In this document: in pieces, positions 37,173 to 49,487 of the stretch
How the letters are laid out: each line of letters begins with the position of its first letter
How positions within the stretch are numbered: position 1 is the first letter of the stretch
Source: Musa acuminata AAA Group
Taxonomy: Eukaryota; Streptophyta; Magnoliopsida; Zingiberales; Musaceae
NCBI RefSeq assembly: GCF_036884655.1
Contig: NC_088339.1
Span: 32,077,001-32,141,000 of the forward strand
Length of the DNA stretch: 64,000 nt
Direction of reading: 5' to 3'
Translations under genes and position numbers: made by a program
The notes under the pieces: generated by a model
Database searches by the model: none
Seen by the model: the letters and a program-made list of their open reading frames with translations, nothing else
Told to the model about the DNA's origin: nothing

Positions 37173-38162
37173 TCTTTGAATCTCTTGAGACTCTTTTTGC
37201 AAACCAAAGTCATGGACAATTTTTCATCCAAAAAAAAAAGAAGAAGAATCGCCAGAATTCAGTAAAGGCTAAAACCAATGGTCATCAATTAGTGAATGCA
37301 GTAACAACTGCCATAATTTGCATTTTTCATGCAAAATCAGTGGAAGAGAAGATAACAGATGAGTGCCAACAAACTTAAAAGCACACACAATAACACAGAA
37401 TTACACATATTCAATCATTATAAAATGATGAACTATAGCTCTTAATGTCAAATTTTAATTAACTGAAAAAGACAGGTATTCTACATGTTCTAAATAAAAA
37501 TTGTGAACATAAATTTAAAGCATTTCAAAATATGATCATAACATTGTTGTTTATTGTGCTCTCTTTATTTCGACTTGATTTCCCTTCTCCACTCATTTCA
37601 GTGTATACTTTTAATTACAACAAACTGGTGTAGGAACCTAACTGCATGTCAATTAGCACACACTGAGAGCTTCTGCAGCAGCACTGCTGCGGGAAAATCT
37701 GGAGCAATAAAACAACATACAGCACAAAACAAACTACCATATTGAGGAAAGGTTCAGAGATTGAAAAGAAGAAAACAAATATCCTTAAAGGATCCTTAGA
37801 CTGCCTTCTTTCCATCATATAAAAAAAAAAAAAAAAGCAAAAGCATAATTGATTAACATATTAAGAAGGTAAATCATTTTTTATTAAAAATGACACTGAA
37901 ACCTAGATTTCACTTGAGAACTCATTGCCCCACCAAAGATACTTCCCATAATAAGATCACCAATCCATGGATTCAACTACTATAAACAGAAATCTGATTG
38001 CAAACTGATCATTACAATCTGATAAACCATTGAACATTTCATGGCCCAAATCCATCTCAAATGATCTTATCCTATAAAAAAAGATCAAGGTTGACCAAAA
38101 ATTCAAATTCGAATATTGCACTAATATCCATGACTCTGGCTATTGTCCTAAACTCACGTCCG

Positions 38163-38297
38163 ATATATATGTATATGTATATGTATATACATGTATGTAT
38201 ATGTATATGCATATACATACATGTATATGCATATACATATACATACATATATATATATATACATATATATATACATATATATATACATATATATATA
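38163..38297. repeat. Compound (TATG/TACA/TA)n microsatellite
   Basis: About 135 bp of alternating TATATG, TATACA and CATA units. Because TATG and CATA pair, it is self-complementary and can fold into hairpins. It lies in the 5' UTR intron of the ADA3-like gene; long open frames through it are artefacts of the repeat. Confidence 0.9.
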
Positions 38298-38556
38298 ATG
38301 ACGATCGACACAGCACCTTACACCCCCACGTTGTTCTCGGTCTCTGTCTGAATCTAAATTCCACTGAAACCCCAACATCTTTCAAGGAAATCAGTAAAAC
38401 CACCAGTAAAATAGCAATCAGCTTCATCCTATCAACAATTCAACTATCAGGCAATCATACAAACACAGATAATAAGTAAAATTTCGTCAGAATCCACCTC
38501 AAATGGAAGCAAACAAGATGATCACTCGGAATAGAGGCGACAACAGGAGAGCTCAC

Positions 38557-38830
38557 CTGAGATCAGCTAACCGCCGCTAGGTTTTGATGAGACTCTTGAT
38601 TCCTATTCAACGATCCCCACGAGTGGAGCACGGAGCGGAGAGAGATCGGCGGGGTCCAAGAAAGAATCGAAAGGAAGCAGCAAGAAGAAACAATCGACGG
38701 GATCGATCGAACCCTCTTAGATCGAGGCGGGTCGCAGAAGCAGCAGCAGCAGCAGCGGCAGCGATTCGAGGGTCGGTTTGGGGAGAAAGAAATGCGACAG
38801 TCTTGGAGTCGGAAGCAGCGATATAATCTC
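38557..38830 (-). other. Probable noncoding 5' UTR exon of the ADA3-like gene
   Basis: A GC-rich block ending on the minus strand in a good donor CTCAG|GTGAGC (exon end 38557), about 1.4 kb upstream of the first coding exon. It contains a CTG/GCTGC run (GCAGCAGCAGCAGCAGCGGC in complement, about 38729-38762). GC content drops sharply beyond 38880, suggesting the transcription start is near 38830-38870. Confidence 0.55.
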
Positions 38831-38879
38831 ACGCTTTGGACGTAGTTTGACGGTCAAAAGCGACCGGTTTGTGAGCGTT

Positions 38880-39873
38880 CGCAGCTGGCGGTGCGCTGGA
38901 GACTCATGCTATTTACCATTGCTGTGTTGCCATGTGATACATGCATGGCTAGTTTAAGCCGCAATCGTAATTTAATAAAGTTTTAAGTGGCAATTGTAGT
39001 TCAATATATCTCACATTCTTCGAGGATGCAATGGACTTCTACCGTGAAGTGTGTGACTTTAAATCTGGACATTATTGAAAATATTACATCTCTTAGTAGG
39101 ATTTTTTAAAATGCTCTTTTAATAACCTTTCTTTTTAATTATATCGTCGTCACATCATGATTTAACCCCAGACCTCAACCATTTTAAACGAGCAAGCAAA
39201 CTGTCCCCATTTCCAGTTGCAAGTATTCTATTGAGTTACTTGTCTGATTCCGTGTCATGATCGAGCAGCAATAGTTGTTTCCTGGCTCGATCGCCTCTCA
39301 CCAAATTATTGGATGTTTGTCTTGACAGCTTATGCTAGTTACAACTCTGTTATGCTTCCGAGGAAGGGAGAGAGAGAGAGAGTGATGAAGTCACACATGT
39401 GCTGTTTTTTTTCTCTTTTGGCGGGAAAAAAGAGAGATGCAGTAACTTCATATATGGGCCAATCAATCAAGCTGAGCACAGCTAATGATTACTTGCAATG
39501 ACATGCAATGAATGCTACAAAGGCATCCCTACTAACTGAAATATACAGAGGAACTACACATGCAATTAATTACTAACCAGTTTGATAGAGCATGATACAC
39601 AAAGTTCAATGCAGTTAGACTAACACACTTTGTCAGATGGAAGTATAAAATAAAAGAAGGATCGATGAGTGCTTGACTAGTTAACTACAGCAACAGAGTA
39701 GACAAGCATGGAGTCATAAATGTAAATATGGATTTCTCGGACCATAGTAGAATTCTGTTTCAGATGAAGGTAGCATTTGCATAGGCCCTACCACTAGCAG
39801 TTATCGAGAAACCAAGTTTCAAGGACTTAACTCTTTGGTTTTGCCATTGGAGGAGGAGTGCTGGCAGTAGTTC
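38880..39873. other. Intergenic between Alfin-like 3' end and ADA3-like 5' end
   Basis: About 1 kb. It should hold the promoter of the ADA3-like gene and the 3' UTR of the Alfin-like gene. A short (GA)n occurs at 39367-39382. Nothing else is recognised. Confidence 0.6.
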
Positions 39874-42795
39874 TTACTGCCTTCCTTTCTTTGAACTGCA
39901 ACTCGGGCACTTGTATTGCTTTATGCTCTCGGCTTTTGCAGGAGTTATCTTCACGCACTTGCCATGGAACCACCTTTCACATACATCACATGCAATCCAA
40001 AACTCATCCGCACTGTAGCTTCCACCACAAGCTCCACAGAGTGTTTCGCTGTGTTCGTCGTCGTCTTCACCGTAACCCTCATCAGCTGTTTTCGAGTTGC
40101 TTTTTATCTGGCCATCACTGGTGCGCTACGGGGAAGTAGTTATTGGGCAAGGATTAGGAAGGGAAGCAGAGACATGTGAGAGATTCAAAAATCATTACCT
40201 TGGTTGCCGTTTTAGATTTGCTTCCACTGTCCATGCTAGACTTCTCTCTTGATTGTCTCCTATCTGAAACCACTTCGAAGACAGATGGAAGCTCATTGAT
40301 CATGCTAAACAAGCGTTTCCTGTTGGCATGGAGGACAAAAAGATGTTTTGTTGTCAAATACAAAGTAATCAATTAGAGTACTGAGCTTCAGTGCTCATAT
40401 TTGATGCAATTCATCTTAAATCATGTTTTTCTTTTTACTGCCAAGACTTGTAGCTTATCTGAAAGTCCAACAACCAACTAGAGATGTCTTAACAATTAAA
40501 AATGAGTGACTTGTGACTGCTGGAGAGATTATTGTCACAAACTTTGACACGACTTTCATCCCTAGAAAGAAACTAATGAATGCAACAATACCCATTTGGT
40601 CAAAGATATCTAACATGATGAACTTCAGTACTAGCAACTTTTCTTTTTCAAGTGGTTTTCCTACTAACATCCAATAAGCTCATGGCATCAACATAAATTT
40701 CACTATGAAAACTCTTCCAATTGTGATGTCAGCTATTGAATATAGAGACAGTGACCGTTTAAATTTTAACAAGAACAGAAGAAAAAAAAAATGCCAAATG
40801 ATATCATGCAGCTTTTCTAGAACTTGCCAACGAAGCAAGAATGCTAAACACTTGCAATGACAGATACTCGGTGGGGGATAGGCTGCTTCACCATTAATCA
40901 ACATTCTGAGTGCTCCCATCTGGACCTAATTCAGTCCAAAAGATAAATTCTACCTCATTGTAAGTAATTTGTGACACCAAGTAAATTGCACATGTAATTC
41001 TACCTTATTGTGAGTAACACCAAGTAAATTGCACATGTACATGAACTTTTATTTGTTCTTTCAGCAAAGTCCTGCAGAAACCAAGGCAAAGAGAAACTAG
41101 ACAAGCTGGAGCACAATTGTGGCATATATTTTGAACGACCAGTAGCTAGGACAAGGAATGCTAAACAAGATAACCAATAGATAATGACTGGAGAATGTCA
41201 AAGTATGAGCAGCTAAGACAATACTGTTTTCAGCTAAATGCCATCATCAGCATTTTGTCTTTGTATATTAGTATCAGACCGACAGCATATATGATGCTCT
41301 TCATGCCTGGAAAACTAGGAATCACAATGATATTTAGCTGAGGAAATGCGTACAATCTAATGAATTACATTCAAATAAATCAGAATTCCCAAGTTTAGAA
41401 AATCAATCAATTTGGCTCAGGATCAGTGAGATGAAACTCAAAACCATCCTTGTCCAATCCAGAACACTAGAATTGGAGAAAAGGAAAAAGAAAAGAAAGA
41501 TGGAAAAAATATAGCCATTTCAGCCTTGCAATGGCTGCACTGAGGTGACACGGTTGCTTGGTGTGGTCATGTAACCATTATAGAGGGGTGATAGAGTATA
41601 TAGGGGGGTAACATGGTTGTTGCAGATGGTGGACTCCTCGATAAGTTCATAAATTTTTCTTATGAAAGCAACATTTTAGTGCAGTTTATATATAACATGA
41701 ACTCAAGAACATAATAAAAACCCATATCTGGTAGTAGAAATTTGATGTCTTTTAAAGATCTTGGATTCAAGTCGAAACATGGTTCTTAATAGTTAATAGA
41801 ATCATTCATGTTTTTTTATAATACATTTTCAGATCTCAAGTCAGTTAATTGCTGCTTTAAATATGAATGAGTACTTAAGATAACAAACTGGTTTCCAAGT
41901 CACTTAATCAACTAACTCACTATTTTTTTTTCTTTTTCTTTTTTTAACAATCATTTCAAACTAACTAGGATTATTTTTTCAAAAAGCCGTTTAGACGAAG
42001 ACTAAAACCAATATATGCTGTAACTTTAGCAAAGCAAGAGAAGTATTGAGAGTACCGTTAAGATAGACGAGACATTTCTAAAGGCATGAGTTTTAGATAT
42101 CTTGGATCTATTAATAATTGGAAGGAAAGAAAGATCAATGAAGAAATTATTTCATAAAGACAAAACGAGATGACTAAAGTGATCATCAGGAGTCTTTTCT
42201 GATTGTTGCATGCTCTTTCCACTAAAAGAGAACTTCTAGACGGAAGTGGTCAAGCCAGATTTATTTAAAGGTCAAAATGTGTGATAGTTAGGAAACAACA
42301 CATACAAAAAATTACTGCTGCTAAGATTAGGATGATGAAATGCATGTTAGGTATTTTGAGAATAAAAAGTGTTTACATTCATGACAATTAGGCCAAGCTT
42401 TGATTAAAAAAAAAAGATGAGTGAAAATTGTCCAAAATGATGTGAAGATAATCAAAAGAGATATGAATTCTCTGGTTAGATGCAAGTTGACTATGATTAG
42501 TAGTATGAGAAAAGATTGAAAAAACACCTAAAATAATCTTAATTGAAATAATGAAAACAGAATCGATTGTTCTTAGTATGACTAGTGATGTTGTCTTAAA
42601 CACATCTTAATGACACAAAAAGATCTATTTAGTTGACCCTAGATGGCTGCGGTCATTACGATTTATTGTTGTACAGGCAACTGAAACAATTTCCATCAAG
42701 GATTGAAATTTCGTACCGTATCGAAATTTTAAGACTTATTCGGTACGGTATGGAATAGTACTGTATACCGAGCAGTATATTTTGGTATACCGCTC

Positions 42796-42867
<72 letters not shown>

Positions 42868-45800
42868 GCTCGGTTTACCTCTATGCGGGGCAACGTCGCC
42901 AAGGCAACGTCACCTCTCTTCTTGGGCGACGTCGCAGGTAAAAAAAAAAATTACGACGCCGCCTCCCTTCCCGGGCAACGTCGTAGATTAAAAAAAAAAT
43001 TGCGACATTGCCTCCCTTCTCGGGCAACATCGCCAAGGCGACGTCGCAGATTAAAAAAAAAATTTGCATGCGACGCCACCCGAGAAGAGAAGAAAAAAAA
43101 AATCTTCGCCTCTCCGCCCCGCGACGCCGATGCCTCTTCTCCCGCGCGCATATGAGAAGTCGCCGACAGACGAGGAGGAGAGCGGCGATCTCCAGGTTCT
43201 CCCTTTTTTTCCTATTTCTTTCTTCCCCTTCTCCCTCTTCTTTCTCTCCCTCGGTCACCGTCGATGATAATGCCTCAATTAACAGTACCGCTCGGTAGCG
43301 AGCGGTCCGTATAACGATCTGCTGACGGACCGATACATATCACCCGATACCGACGGTATCATTCGGTATTGCAAACCTTAGTTTGCATAACAAAATATGA
43401 TAAAGGTAGCAAAAAGAGATACAATTCAAAATTGGACATATTTTTCATCGTACTGTGAGAAATACTAGTACTTCAACATTAATTAAGTCATGATAAATAG
43501 AGACATCAGACAAGGTGTAAAGATAAACCTTAACAGCATATGCAGTTTTTGTATATAGACATGATGATAAAGAATAAGCCGATCCATAGTAAATCAGTAG
43601 TCAGCTAAAAAGAATTTTCCATTGAACATGTTATTAAAGCAGGAACAATAATTTTGAACTGTCTAATAATGCTCAGACCTTATTGGAAACACAAGAAATA
43701 ACAATTATGGCCACATTGCATGATAACATTGGTGCCTAAAACAAAAGATCAATCAGGTATTAACTTTTGATTACAGGCAGCAACTGCAACACAACCTCCA
43801 ACTTAGAATATTCCAAGAATTTGAACCTATTACCTACATAAGCACCATTAATTCACCATGCTTCGGCAAAAGTTGATCCAGATGACTAATGTCTTATATG
43901 ACTGTGTTCAAAATCACTGCATCATTCAATATGGATATCTCAAAGTTATACTGTTTTCTTTTTTTTTTTCCAAGAACATCATGTTATACCACTCACCATT
44001 TAAAATCCCATTGGCAGAACTCTTTCAGAATTTGCAGACATTGAATGAGTGCATTGACCAATTTCCAAATCAAGGATAGAAATTTGGAAGCTTCAAGATG
44101 AAAAAAAAGGTACTCGATTAATTTACCAAATAGTAAATTGGCAGTTACCATCTTTGACAGTGACTAATTAAATGTTCTCAGCCACCAAATATAAAGGTTG
44201 GCTGACATATGAAAAAAAAAAGTATATGTGCTACTTGATGCACAAGAAATGTCCTCAAAAGATATCATAGAGCTGAATTTTGCATCTTTACAAAGAAAAT
44301 TTCACTTCGTATGCCATAAATGTTCATAGTTTTTCCGAGAGTCAAAAAATAGGTAGCATTACCCCCACTGTTCTGCACTCAATATGTTGAAGCATCAAGT
44401 TCTAATTTCTCAAAATCATTATAAAAATCCATAAAAATCAAAAAGAAAATTGAATGGAAAAGGGATGAATCTATAAAATACTTATATTAACCTTATTTAA
44501 AATAATCATAATTATATAGCCCTAGTAGCATTTATTAAGTAACAATGAATGATGATCTATATCTAGGTCATTTTACACCAAGATTAGGAATCTCAATTTT
44601 TGTGTTATGATGCAACTTGAACCCATAACAGGCCTTTAAAGCTTCAACTTGAACGAAGGCCCCAACCTGCCCTGTTTTAGGACTGTTTGACCCTTTATTT
44701 AGTTTAAGTACAGTGGCGCACACTTGAATGGGCCAACTAGAGTATGTAACCTAGGTGGTGATGCGGAGACTTTTAAAGCTTGCTTTCAGGTTAATCTTGA
44801 TCAATACAGCAGCTAGCACATCTGATATCTCACTTCAACTGGAAGTCTTGTAGTGTCTTGTTCCCTTGAGAACTTCACTAGAGAAGAGAAATTAGAGAGG
44901 TAAGGATGAAAGAGACCTTACCACATCAAACAAGAGAAAATATACCTGTTTGGTCTGAAAATAGGGCCATGGGTTAGTCAGTCCATAGGCTTTCTAATAC
45001 TGTTTATAACTTGTAATTTAGAAGAAAACTCTAAATAATGAAAGAATAAGACCAGTTAGGATTTGGGACAAAAGTAACCCCATCTCCATATGAAGTGTCA
45101 TGATCAAGAGGCATGCATGGATTTTGTTCTCTCTTTTAACTTTCATTTAATTTTGCTAGTTTAGATTAACTAGATTAGCCTATTAGCTTCTTCTCATTGT
45201 TTCCTATTAGTCTATTCTGGTCCACAAATTTCTCTTTAGTAGGTTCACCTTGAAGACAAAACTGTGGTAGTTTGCCAACCAATATAAGATGATACATTTG
45301 GTGCCATGGGACAGCTACTTTCTAAAGACTTTCAGCAAAAGAGGGGCAATGGTACAAAAGCAGAAATTTTAATAGAATTTGACAGAGAAAACACCATCCA
45401 GAATCCAGCTCTGAATAAGAACTTCATAAACAGAACAGTATAGGTAAAATCGAGACTGGACTAAAGAATGAAATCCACTAAGTTCAGAGGAGAAATAGGG
45501 TTATTCAAGGAACCAAATAAGTAAACAAAACCAAAGCGAAACATTTAGGGAGACCATTTATCATGACTTTTTGCCTTCCCATGTGAAAAAATGAGCTCTC
45601 CCAAAGGCCCATTTATTTCACCAAAATTGAACCATCTACTGGACTTCAATGAAAGTAGCCTGTGATCTTGTGTTTGGTTACCAAATGAACTAGAACTAGA
45701 TCCAGAATGACATAAGTTTAGAGAAAGTGGAGTTGGTTGGAGGAAGATTGAAAGTCATTTGCAGAAAGTGGGAATGACAGACTGGTCTAATTTAGCTTTG

Positions 45801-48800
45801 CGGAACTCTGCAATCCACACCATCCTCCTTTTCGCCACATGCTATAGGCTGCTCCACCTCCTTCCTCCTGGACCTCTTTGTGCCAAGCCACTCCTGTGAT
45901 TTTTTTCTGCTCCTCAACCCACAGGCACTGTGGCCTCGCCTTGCAGGCAGCCTCCTTCCACCCGGCACCTCTAGATCCCTTGAAGAGTCTTGGTAGAGAG
46001 TGATCAGATTCTCCTAGATCACTGTTATTTTTTGAAGATCTGAAAGGACTGTTCATCTTGCTCAATTCTATTCTAAATCTGATGGACATTTGGAAGCGAC
46101 ATAATACTTGATGTTTCTCCTTTTGTTTTGATCTTTCTTGCTCAAAACATCAAGCATATTTTCTTGATTCATCTAAAGTTGTGAAAATTATTTGTTATTC
46201 TGGTTCAGATTTGAGATTCAGTTTCAAGAGCATATTCCAATTATGGTAGTATGAATTATTAAACTATTTAATATTATTTAATCATGATTTCTAATTAAAC
46301 CTGTGGTTGACTGGTTGATCCACCTTAGTGACGTGATTCTTGGCCAAGTTGCTGCCCAATTCAAGCCTGATAACTATGGGTAAAACAGTGAAGATAGGAA
46401 AAAGAAATAATAATGCATAGTGGAGGATAAGATTCAAGTGGTTCAGGCAACAGGTCCACGTCCAAAGAAAACCTACCACTAAATCCGATAGAAATGCTCC
46501 ATTTTCACTATTCTAGGGCCAAGCAAATGTAGGACACTTCCAACAGATTTAAGGTAATGCAAATTCAATGTGTGCAAAAGAAACCATCAAAAGCCAGTTT
46601 CGTATAACGGAACTAAACTTCATCTTGCACTACCCTTTGTTGATTATAGAATAATCTTGTAGAGGGTCTTCATGAATACTTAAGGTACCTCCAATCATCA
46701 AATTTATATTAATAAATGGAAACTTCAAATTTTATCTTTAAACAACCTAATCTCAAGTGCATTAGCAAGTTTAGTTTCAGCCCGAGGTACCGAAACCAAA
46801 TCAATACCAACTGAAGCTATCGAGGGATCATTTTTAAGCTGTTTCAGAATGTTGACTGAAACAAAAACCTCTAGAAACTGTTAGGACCCTTTTTCTGAGC
46901 TTTTGAATCATGTTTATTGAGTTCATTTAGTTCAGTTGTTTATTGAGTCGTTTTGGTTCAGTTAGAATCAGGTAGAGGTTTATTTAATATTTATTTATTA
47001 TTAGAGTCCAAGTCCAAGTGGACTCTGGGTGGAACTCTATAAATAGTAATGTAACCCTTTCTTTTCGAAATCAATCAATCAGTTAATCAATGAAATGTTA
47101 TTCCACTCTGTGGACAAATCCTAGGAGGCCGATCCCCTCGAAGTGATCAAGGAGGGCCGATCCCCTCGAAGTGATCAAAGAGGGTCGATCCCCTCGAAGC
47201 GATCAAGGAGGCCGATCCCCTCGAAGCGATCATTATCATTCCCTTTTCTTCCCTTTCTTCCACGATAGGACTTTAGGGTCTTATCATTTGGTATCAGAGC
47301 GACGATAAGACTTTAGGGTCTTATCATTTGGTATCAGAGCATCTCCATTTTTTGATTTCTTTTACGATAAGACCTTAGGGTCTTATAAGAAACTTAGTTG
47401 CAAATGCTACTTACATTTATTGGTCCTTCTCAAACAAGTACTGACCTGATTGATTCATTTTCATGCACACAGACCTTTATAACTTAAAGGTCATATTTAT
47501 AATAAACCATGAATCATGAAACAAAATCAAAAGTTGCCCGTGCCTTTAATTCCTCAACGCTTTGTTCAAACCAGCTTATATAAACATTCTTCAAGCAGAT
47601 GAAACAACAACAATCATTTTAGACAGCAAATATCCAAATGCATCTCAGTTTTAAACAAGCCATCCTTCAAAAGTTGATGAATTTCAAAGAACAGTTATTT
47701 ATTCAGATGGCTCTATGAAATGATTCAACATGATATATTGAAAACTGAAAAAAATGAAAGTTCAGTCAGGATAACAATCAGGACAACAGTGGCAAGGAAA
47801 GTTTCGTATCAGCCTAACTGGCTGGCTACAAATTAGGAGGTCTGTATCACACTTTACGATTCACAGAAACAAAAAAACAAATCCCTGAATATCCTTCAAA
47901 GTTGAAAAATCTAGACAATAGGGTAAAGAACAGAAAGAAAAAAAGACAAATGGCATGCTGTTTGATTACAATTTGGTAAAGAAAAATCAACAGAAAAGGC
48001 AAATAAAAGTTATATGGGCATTAAAATCAGCTAATTACATCAGAAAATAAAACTGGCCAACAAGAACATTTCTGTGGAGGGAAACAATTCTCTGTGACAA
48101 TCATCAGAGATCTCACATCTTTCATATATTTCCTACCTACATATCCATCATCATGACCAGTAAAATTAAACTATAGTGGCATCGAGTCTCTAGTGTTATT
48201 ATTTTTCTTTGGTCCATCCTATAACCGTATCAAACAGCAGTCAAACTAGCCAATGTATCGATCCTGCATTAACAGATATATGAGCTACACCCCCAAACCA
48301 TCTGTTCCTACTTTCTACTCAATGCCGCAACATATGAGCATACGAAACATACGACGAGAGAATCAAACTCGCACCTCTCGTTGCGGTTGAGGCGCGCCCC
48401 AAGATAGAAAGCAACAGACAAGAGCCAGGAATCGCTGTGCACCGCGATGAGCGAGAGCCAGTCCCTTCGTTCCATTCCATCCCTCGCGAAATTGATCCCT
48501 AGGGCCGGCTCCGGCAGCTCCGGCGGCACCTCCTCCGCCGGGAGGTTCACCTCCCACGAGTCGTTGGGGTGACCGTACAAGCACAAGTTCTCCTTCTCTG
48601 CGCCACCAACATATCCGGTCAAGAAACGAATCAGGTCGGATCTGCGCGGAAAAGGCCAAAGGAGACTCACCCGGATCGCATTGGGCGTAGAACTCATCGA
48701 CATCTGAGAAGTCATCAACAGGCCAGTCAGCCAAGGAGGAAGAAGGAGAAGAAGAAAGGGATCAAGAGAAGGGGAAGAGGACCGTTGGTGAGGGCACGGA

Positions 48801-48882
48801 TGATGCCGGCGCGGCGGCCGCTGTAGTCCTTATAGATCTCTTCAACGGAGCGAGGGGCGGAGGAGATGGAGCCGACTTCCAT
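39874..48882 (-). CDS. AL: Alfin-like PHD-finger protein
   Basis: Five exons (48882-48783, 48703-48671, 48597-48375, 40319-40199, 40125-39874) give 242 aa, the normal length of Alfin-like proteins. The N-terminal Alfin domain is intact ([97 protein letters not shown]). A serine/lysine linker follows, then a C-terminal PHD finger with Cys189, Cys192, Cys205, Cys208, His213, Cys216, Cys232 and Cys235 (C4HC3). The family binds H3K4me2/3 in the nucleus and represses or tunes genes, including stress and germination genes. Intron 3 is about 8.05 kb and carries LINE, hAT-like and LTR insertions, while the other introns are short. The exon 1 donor (G|GTCCTC) is a weak match but needed for the conserved junction. 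Confidence 0.96.
42060..42660 (+). mobile_element. LINE reverse-transcriptase C-terminal remnant
   Basis: The plus-strand translation gives [11 protein letters not shown], then [20 protein letters not shown], then [10 protein letters not shown] at the end. These match the F-x-YLGS-I, K-KQHIQKM-x-VAEMRMLRWM and K-RIHVADP motifs of plant LINE ORF2 C-termini, in the right order and spacing. Many stops show it is dead. It lies in the large third intron of the Alfin-like gene, antisense to it, and ends about 40 bp before a hAT-like insertion. Confidence 0.82.
42697..43380. mobile_element. hAT-like non-autonomous element, long form, copy 3
   Basis: A 684-bp insertion with termini CAAGGATTGAAATTTCGTACC and ATTGCAAACCTTA, flanked by ATTTCCAT (42689-42696) and GTTTGCAT (43381-43388), two mismatches. 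The outer 100 bp on each side are GGTA/TACCG-rich as in the short copies. The interior has (TA)n, about three tandem units of roughly 60 bp built around GGGCAACGTCG and GATTAAAAAAAAAATT, then a GC-rich and pyrimidine-rich segment. It is homologous along its length to the inverted copy at 57440-57942. It lies in the large intron of the Alfin-like gene. Confidence 0.82.
42798..42863. repeat. (TA)n microsatellite inside hAT-like copy 3
   Basis: About 33 uninterrupted TA units, bounded by CGCTCGG on the left and AAACCGCTCGG on the right. The other long copy has the same site with only about 10 units. Confidence 0.92.
46879..47388 (+). mobile_element. Short LTR element or near-solo LTR with PBS
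   Basis: The element starts TGTTAGGACC and is flanked by the 5-bp duplication GAAAC (46874-46878 and 47389-47393). The LTR ends GGGTCTTATCA at 47286 and is followed by TTTGGTATCAGAGC, the classic initiator-tRNA-Met primer binding site (47289-47300). The block CGATAAGACTTTAGGGTC... plus the PBS is then repeated (second PBS 47329-47340). A third LTR end (GACCTTAGGGTCTTATAA) closes the element. No coding sequence is present, so it is a deletion derivative. It is intronic in the Alfin-like gene. Confidence 0.85.
47123..47231. repeat. 27-28-bp minisatellite, four units, inside the LTR
   Basis: Four copies of a unit of the type GGCCGATCCCCTCGAAGTGA followed by TCAAGGA, differing by one to three bases (AGTGATC versus AGCGATC; GGCCGATC versus GGTCGATC). 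The position inside an LTR, with no spacers, excludes a CRISPR. Confidence 0.93.
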
Positions 48883-49487
48883 GGCAGCGGAGGCTGAGAT
48901 TGAGATCGGAGGCTCACCGATTCGGTGACTATCGGTCGATGGAAGAAGACGTTCGGGTGGAATGCATGCAGAGAGCGGAGAAGACGAGCGAAGTGGAGAG
49001 AGAGAGAGAGAGAAGGGTGGGGTTGGAGATTGCCCTTTCGCTTTGCTAATTATTAAATGCGTTTTTCTCCTATCTCTTTTGTTAATGTAATATTAATAAA
49101 ATAAAATGCATTTAATTGCTAATAAAATAAGATGCATTCACAGAAATAATATAGTAATATAGTTGTGTGGATTATGTGACAGTGATGGGTTTAAATCAGA
49201 GTTGATGCCAAATTTAACACAAATTTCCCCTAAGAAAATAATTTTAATCTTATTATCTCAAATATTACATATAATTATATAATTTGGTATGGATATTTTT
49301 TCTAAAAAAAACCCATATTTTAGGTATTTTTCAATCGATATCTCTATGTTGCTTTTTTTTTCCAAAACCCATTGATTTTAAAATATCAAAATTACCTCTC
49401 AAAAATTTTTTTTTGCTTGTTAGAATATTTTTGTCTATTATAGTATTTTGGCCACCACATCTAATCTAATATGGTAGTATAGGAATA
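48883..49487. other. Alfin-like promoter and leader region
   Basis: Immediately upstream of the Alfin-like ATG. It contains (GA)n at about 48995-49013, then AT-rich sequence. No TATA box stands out. Nothing coding is recognised. Confidence 0.55.

Noticed and set aside
38061..38479. Several overlapping frames rich in Tyr/Ile/His on both strands
   Set aside because: They are translations of the TATG/TACA microsatellite.
42881..43298. Arg-rich open frames of up to 125 codons on both strands
   Set aside because: They are produced by the GC-rich core of the hAT-like element; only the short shared frame is reported, as a possible captured fragment.
45787..46089. 100-codon minus-strand open frame in the large Alfin-like intron
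   Set aside because: No recognisable domain and no splice or promoter support; antisense and sense frames are equally poor.
47123..47231. Four regular repeats of about 27 bp, considered as CRISPR-like
   Set aside because: There are no unique spacers between units, the host is a plant nuclear genome, and the block lies in an LTR with PBS and target duplication.
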